From positions 426,393 through 490,392 of the forward strand of contig NZ_FRDJ01000001.1 of the NCBI RefSeq assembly GCF_900143265.1: 64,000 bases of DNA, written 5' to 3'. The position numbers and the translations under genes are program-made. Source of the DNA: Fervidobacterium gondwanense DSM 13020 (GTDB lineage: Bacteria; Thermotogota; Thermotogae; Thermotogales; Fervidobacteriaceae). The notes below the pieces were generated by a model that worked only from the letters and a program-made list of their open reading frames with translations, did no database searches and had not been told where the DNA came from. Shown in pieces: positions 60,908-64,000 of this stretch. Position 1 is the first letter of the stretch. Each line of letters starts with the position of its first letter.

Positions 60908-62156
60908 ATGGTATATGTTATCTCGAAAGATGGAAAACCTCTCATGCCTACTAAAAGGCATGGCAAGGTGAGAAGACTTCTAAAGCAGGGACTTGCCAAA
61001 GTAGTCAGAAGAGAACCATTCACGATTCAGTTATTGTATGACACTACAACTTACGTGCAACCTGTGACAGTTGGCATCGACATTGGTTCAAAAACAGTCG
61101 GTGTCTCAGCCATAACAGATAAGAAAGAAGTGTTCTCAGCAAAAGTAGTACTAAGAACTGATATAAAAAGACTTATTGTGCGAAAGAAGAGAATACAGAC
61201 AGTTAAGAAGGTATCGCAAGACGAGGTACAGAAAAGCAAGGTTTTTGAATAGGCGTAAACCAGAAGGATGGCTTGCACCAAGTCTAAGGTGAAAAGTAGA
61301 TGCACATATTAGAATAGTCAACATGCTCAGCAAGATACTGCCGATAGAAAAAGTTGTTGTAGAGATAGCGTCTTTTGATACCCAAAAGATATTGAATCCA
61401 GATATCCAAGGAGAAGAATATCAAAATGGAGTGCAGAAAGGCTTTTGGGACGTAAGAGAATATTGTCTATGGCGAGCAGGATATAAATCGGAGGTATCTG
61501 GCAAAAAAGGAGTTTTGGAAGTTCACCATATAGTTCCAAGAAGCGGAGGTGGGACGGACAATCCTTCAAACCTGATAGTCTTAACAGCACAAGAGCACAA
61601 AGCAATACATGAGGGCAGGTTGAAGATACCAAAGAGCAAGATAGAGAAGGTAAGAATTCTCAAAGATGCGAGTCACGTATCGACAATAGGCTGGCATATA
61701 GTTAATGAGCTAAAGGAACTGTACGAGGATGTCAGAGTTACATACGGTAGTATCACCAAAGCAAAGAGAAGTGAGTTTGGATTGGAAAAGACGCACCGAA
61801 ATGATGCATATGTCATAGCGGGAGGGACAGTTCAGAAGAGAGCGAAAGAATGGTATTTTGGTAAGTTTTTCAGAAGACAAAATAGGTCGTTTCATAAAGT
61901 CAATCCAATCAAAGGTGGTATAAGACCAGCTAATACAATAAAAGAGGCATATGGCTTTAGGCGGTATGACAAAGTAGAATGTGAAGGCAAAGAAGGAATC
62001 ATAGCAGGAATAAGAAGCAGTGGATATTTTGTAATAAGAAGTCTTTCAGGGGAAAGAATACACGATAGTGGGAGATACAACAAACTAAAACTTTTGGAGA
62101 AATCAAAAACGGTGATGTTTGAAAGGAGGAAAGCGGCTCTCTCCTCACACGACTAA
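60908..62156 (+). pseudogene. iscB: IscB RNA-guided nuclease, interrupted by a frameshift and a TGA
   Basis: IscB, ancestor of Cas9, is an omega-RNA-guided nuclease. The frame from ATG 60908 has the PLMP domain (about 10-33), RuvC-I Asp58 in VGIDIGSKTVG and DIKRLIV, then shifts. One extra base, best placed at C61181, restores [20 protein letters not shown] and [15 protein letters not shown]. An in-frame TGA follows at 61290-61292, where the flanking SLR/KVDA suggests a lost codon. The rest is open to 62156: RuvC-II Glu in VVVEIASFD, HNH EVHHIVPRSGGGTDNPSNLIVL, RuvC-III THRNDA and a C-terminal target-binding domain. Repaired length is about 415 residues. All visible catalytic residues remain, but the HNH lacks zinc cysteines. 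Confidence 0.9.
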
Positions 62157-62177
62157 AGTTGCGTGTCTCCGAGAGCC
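62135..62177 (+). repeat. Right-end hairpin of the IscB element
   Basis: GGCTCTC (62135-62141) pairs with GAGAGCC (62171-62177), and inside it ACACGAC pairs imperfectly with GTTGCGTGT. Subterminal hairpins are the TnpA recognition sites of IS200/IS605-type elements. The iscB stop TAA (62154-62156) lies in the apical loop. Confidence 0.75.
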
Positions 62178-62184
62178 AAGGACG

Positions 62185-63129
62185 ATGAAAGTACAAAAAT
62201 TGGAATTAGATAGAAAAACCTCGAACAAAATCTCATCTTACATAATCGCTGTACTTTTTCTGATCATAAGCATGTTATTTGGCACTGTTCTTGACACCAT
62301 TTTAAGAACACAATCTCTCTTTACTGTCGTATTTGCGATATTCTCTTTACTGCAAATTCTCTTTGGGCTATCCGTTATTGAGAAGATTATAGTCAGATTA
62401 TTCCAAAAACCTTTAAGTTCAGAAAACATCGAAGCATTGCAGAAAGCTCAAGAAAAGCTCGAAGAAGCTAAACGACACGTGCACATAGACGAAGATATAA
62501 ATCTTGTCTTGATAGATTCACCTTCTATAAATTCTCTTTCAGTTGGAATGATAAAGCATTCAAGGACAATCTGCATCACAACAGGTGCAGTTGAAAGACT
62601 AAATTGCGATGAATTAAGCAGCCTTATTTATCATGAGCTTTATCATATAAAGAACGGAGACACTGACTATCTCACAACTGTAAGTGGCACATTTGGAAGT
62701 CCGCTATTAATATTTAAACTGACAAAAAGCAGCATAAGAAAACTTAAAGAAGTTACGAAAGAAGGGAAGTTAGAGCACGAAAGGTACTTAAAAGAAATCC
62801 TTCTAATGAATTTTATACTTGTTATCTCAGCGGTGTTCCTACCGCTCAGTTACCTTTCCAACCTCTTCGTGAGTACAAGAAAGGAATTCGACGCGGACAT
62901 TTTCGCAGCAGAAAGAACGTCGCCAGATGTGTTGATTGGTGTATTCGAGAAGACAAAAAGCAATTGTATACAGCTGGATACTGAATACCATTTCATAAGA
63001 TATCACTTTTTTGTACATCCTAACTGTGTCGATACTCATAAGAAGCCTAATTCAATAATAGATACATATCCATCTATTGAAGAAAGAATAAACAACATAC
63101 TAAACACATTTAAGAAAGCAAATCTGTGA
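62185..63129 (+). CDS. M48-family membrane metallopeptidase
   Basis: The 314-residue protein has two or three membrane helices at the N-terminus (about 14-40 and 45-65), a cytoplasmic zinc-protease domain with YHELYH (HExxH) and a downstream Glu-containing segment (FDADIFAAE), and a further hydrophobic stretch (about 205-235). This is the HtpX/M48 layout, used for membrane-protein quality control. The start ATG 62185 lies just after the IscB right end with AAGGA upstream; the frame extends into the element but that part is not native. It may originally have followed ddl directly. Confidence 0.85.
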   Translation: MKVQKLELDRKTSNKISSYIIAVLFLIISMLFGTVLDTILRTQSLFTVVFAIFSLLQILFGLSVIEKIIVRLFQKPLSSENIEALQKAQEKLEEAKRHVHIDEDINLVLIDSPSINSLSVGMIKHSRTICITTGAVERLNCDELSSLIYHELYHIKNGDTDYLTTVSGTFGSPLLIFKLTKSSIRKLKEVTKEGKLEHERYLKEILLMNFILVISAVFLPLSYLSNLFVSTRKEFDADIFAAERTSPDVLIGVFEKTKSNCIQLDTEYHFIRYHFFVHPNCVDTHKKPNSIIDTYPSIEERINNILNTFKKANL

Positions 63130-63147
63130 GAAGCGAAGGTGAGAATA

Positions 63148-63708
63148 ATGCCAAATCTCCTTGTGCACCTCAGAGTTGGTATGATTTCATACCCAATATA
63201 CCTATTAATATACGGTGCGATTTCGCACCTGTTAAACATCAAATTCGCGCCAACGCCGATTGATTTAGCAATAAGTTATGCTTTGTACATTTTGGGAAGT
63301 GACTTGCCAGATTTAGACAGCAATAACGCACCTCTCAGAAATTTTACAAAAGCTATATCTCTATCTTTCGCCATATACATATTCTCAGCTTTCCTATATG
63401 AAAAATTCTATTCTATTCAACAACTGAAATTTATACCACACCCCATCATGCTCTCGATTTCTGTAGCTTCAGCTATGTTAATTGGAGTAGCACTTGTGAA
63501 CCTCTTCCTTTCCATGCCTATATTTTCGCACCGAGGTTTTGCCCATTCAATTACATTCGCAGCGATATATGGAATAATAATCTACCTCTTCTCATCAACA
63601 AAAAGCGAGTACGCAATATTTTTTGGTATCAGCGCATTTTCTGGAGTGATGAGCCACATGATTGCAGATTATTGGAGAAAACCGAGCAAAATCTTCAAAT
63701 TTTATTGA
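63148..63708 (+). CDS. YdjM/DUF457-like membrane metal-dependent hydrolase
   Basis: The 186-residue protein has four or five membrane helices and the conserved motifs of this family: an N-terminal His-rich start (LLVHLRV), GSDLPDLDS after the second helix, and FSHRGFAHS, with a further HMIADYW near the end. These His and Asp residues probably bind metal. ATG 63148 behind GAAGGTGAG is preferred to GTG 63139. It follows the M48 gene by 18 bases. Substrate unknown; membrane-lipid hydrolysis is a guess for the family. Confidence 0.8.
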   Translation: MPNLLVHLRVGMISYPIYLLIYGAISHLLNIKFAPTPIDLAISYALYILGSDLPDLDSNNAPLRNFTKAISLSFAIYIFSAFLYEKFYSIQQLKFIPHPIMLSISVASAMLIGVALVNLFLSMPIFSHRGFAHSITFAAIYGIIIYLFSSTKSEYAIFFGISAFSGVMSHMIADYWRKPSKIFKFY

Positions 63709-63844
63709 GAACGAAAAATAAGATTTCCGGTAATAAGTCAAGAGGAGAAAAAATAGAAAAATAAAAAACCTAGTCAACACTTTGACTTTCAATAACTTAA
63801 TATTTCACTTTCATTCTTCACATACTTGATTTCGTTCTTTTTAC
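63709..63844. other. Gap between the hydrolase gene and the transposase fragment
   Basis: This AT-rich stretch of 136 bases holds no gene. It should contain the right end of the IS110-type element. The inner TTGACT near 63780 is not a convincing promoter. Confidence 0.4.
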
Positions 63845-64000
63845 CTATTTCATCGGTACATACGGTACGTTGTTCTTTAGTAAATAATACACTAAATTTA
63901 CTAATTTCCTTGCAGTTAATATTAGCGCTCTCATGTGTTTGTGTGTTGTTGCTTCTGCGTACTTTTTGCGATAATATTCTTTGTATACAGGATCGTATGT
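63845..64000 (-). CDS. IS110-family transposase, C-terminal end (5' part outside window)
   Basis: The minus strand encodes 51 residues to a TAG at 63845: YDPVYKEYYRKKYAEATTHK, then MRALILTARKLVNLVYYLLKN. A Tyr-rich YxxYY(R/K)KKxAEGxxxxxALxxxARKLxxxxYxLL ending is typical of IS110-type (DEDD and serine) recombinases. The catalytic parts lie outside. Known IS110 elements are guided by a bridge RNA from the non-coding end; that end is not seen here. Confidence 0.65.
   Translation of the reverse strand, partial: TYDPVYKEYYRKKYAEATTHKHMRALILTARKLVNLVYYLLKNNVPYVPMK

Larger units (their letters stand above)
60642..62177 (+). mobile_element. IscB element (IS200/IS605-like, no tnpA)
   Basis: The segment between ddl and the M48 gene consists of a HEARO/omega RNA, iscB and a right-end hairpin, the standard order of IscB elements. 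No TnpA tyrosine transposase gene is present, so movement would need one from elsewhere. The right boundary is near the hairpin at 62177. The left boundary is uncertain: 60642 follows GTGA, the flanking tetramer I recall for HEARO elements. No target duplication is expected for this class. Confidence 0.75.

Noticed and set aside
62119..62184. N-terminal extension of the M48 peptidase
   Set aside because: It lies in the IscB right-end hairpin and would be foreign sequence; ATG 62185 has its own ribosome site.
1..64000. CRISPR array, prophage or conventional defence island
   Set aside because: No spaced direct repeats, cas genes, phage structural genes or restriction-modification genes were seen; the only related system is the IscB element.

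Overview
The window reads as chromosomal DNA of a thermophilic member of the Thermotogota, most like Fervidobacterium. Several features point there together: a Gram-positive-style PolC replicase beside Gram-negative-style surface proteins, an Omp-alpha-like coiled-coil rod protein, two peptide/oligosaccharide ABC systems, a GH1/GH5/GH130 glycan cluster, and an IscB/HEARO element. No database search was possible, so the genus is an inference. Most promoters carry an extended -10 (TGnTATAAT), and several genes start at TTG or GTG behind strong ribosome sites.

Layout. 1-4.3 kb (minus): partial polC, ruvC, queA and rpsO, the last with a structured leader. 4.5-5.7 kb (plus): the Omp-alpha-like rod protein. 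5.7-6.9 kb (minus): flgB-flgC-fliE. 7.0-10.8 kb (plus): a large lipoprotein and a probable outer-envelope protein. 10.8-15.5 kb (plus): mutL, then tldD-tldE. 15.6-19.1 kb (minus): a secreted protein with six fibronectin-III-like repeats and a seven-blade propeller. 19.3-29.4 kb (plus): a glycan-uptake operon with binding protein, two permeases, two ATPases, GH1, a LacI regulator, a secreted GH5 and a GH130 phosphorylase; import, cleavage and phosphorolysis of beta-mannan or beta-glucan oligosaccharides fits. 29.4-36.2 kb (minus): a convergent second ABC system (D-F-binding protein-B-C). Its B permease is frameshifted at a T run and its C permease carries a large insert.

36.3-43.4 kb (minus): an unknown membrane protein, xseB, xseA, a GH31 glycosidase, panC, dprA and an RnfB-like Fe-S protein. 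43.5-50.6 kb (plus): a short terminated RNA, then pelG-pelD-pelE. PelD keeps a c-di-GMP I-site but has lost the diguanylate cyclase motif, and pelA/B/C/F are absent. A MetF-like gene and priA follow. 50.6-52.3 kb (minus): a sodium symporter (MetP-like) with a 34-residue MetS-like partner. 52.6-56.8 kb (minus): a four-gene envelope cluster of beta-barrel-like protein, ABC-2 permease without ATPase, anchored protein and CotH kinase. 57.0-57.3 kb: tRNA-Ser(GCT) and tRNA-Arg(GCG). 57.4-63.7 kb (plus): cinA, lacI-type regulator, ddl, an inserted IscB element, an M48 peptidase and a DUF457-like membrane hydrolase. The right edge holds the 3' end of an IS110-type transposase.

The most notable system is the IscB element at about 60.64-62.18 kb. 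It has a recognisable HEARO/omega RNA with an 11-bp long-range helix, an iscB gene with all visible RuvC and HNH catalytic residues but one frameshift and one in-frame TGA, an HNH domain without zinc cysteines, and a right-end hairpin holding the iscB stop codon in its loop.
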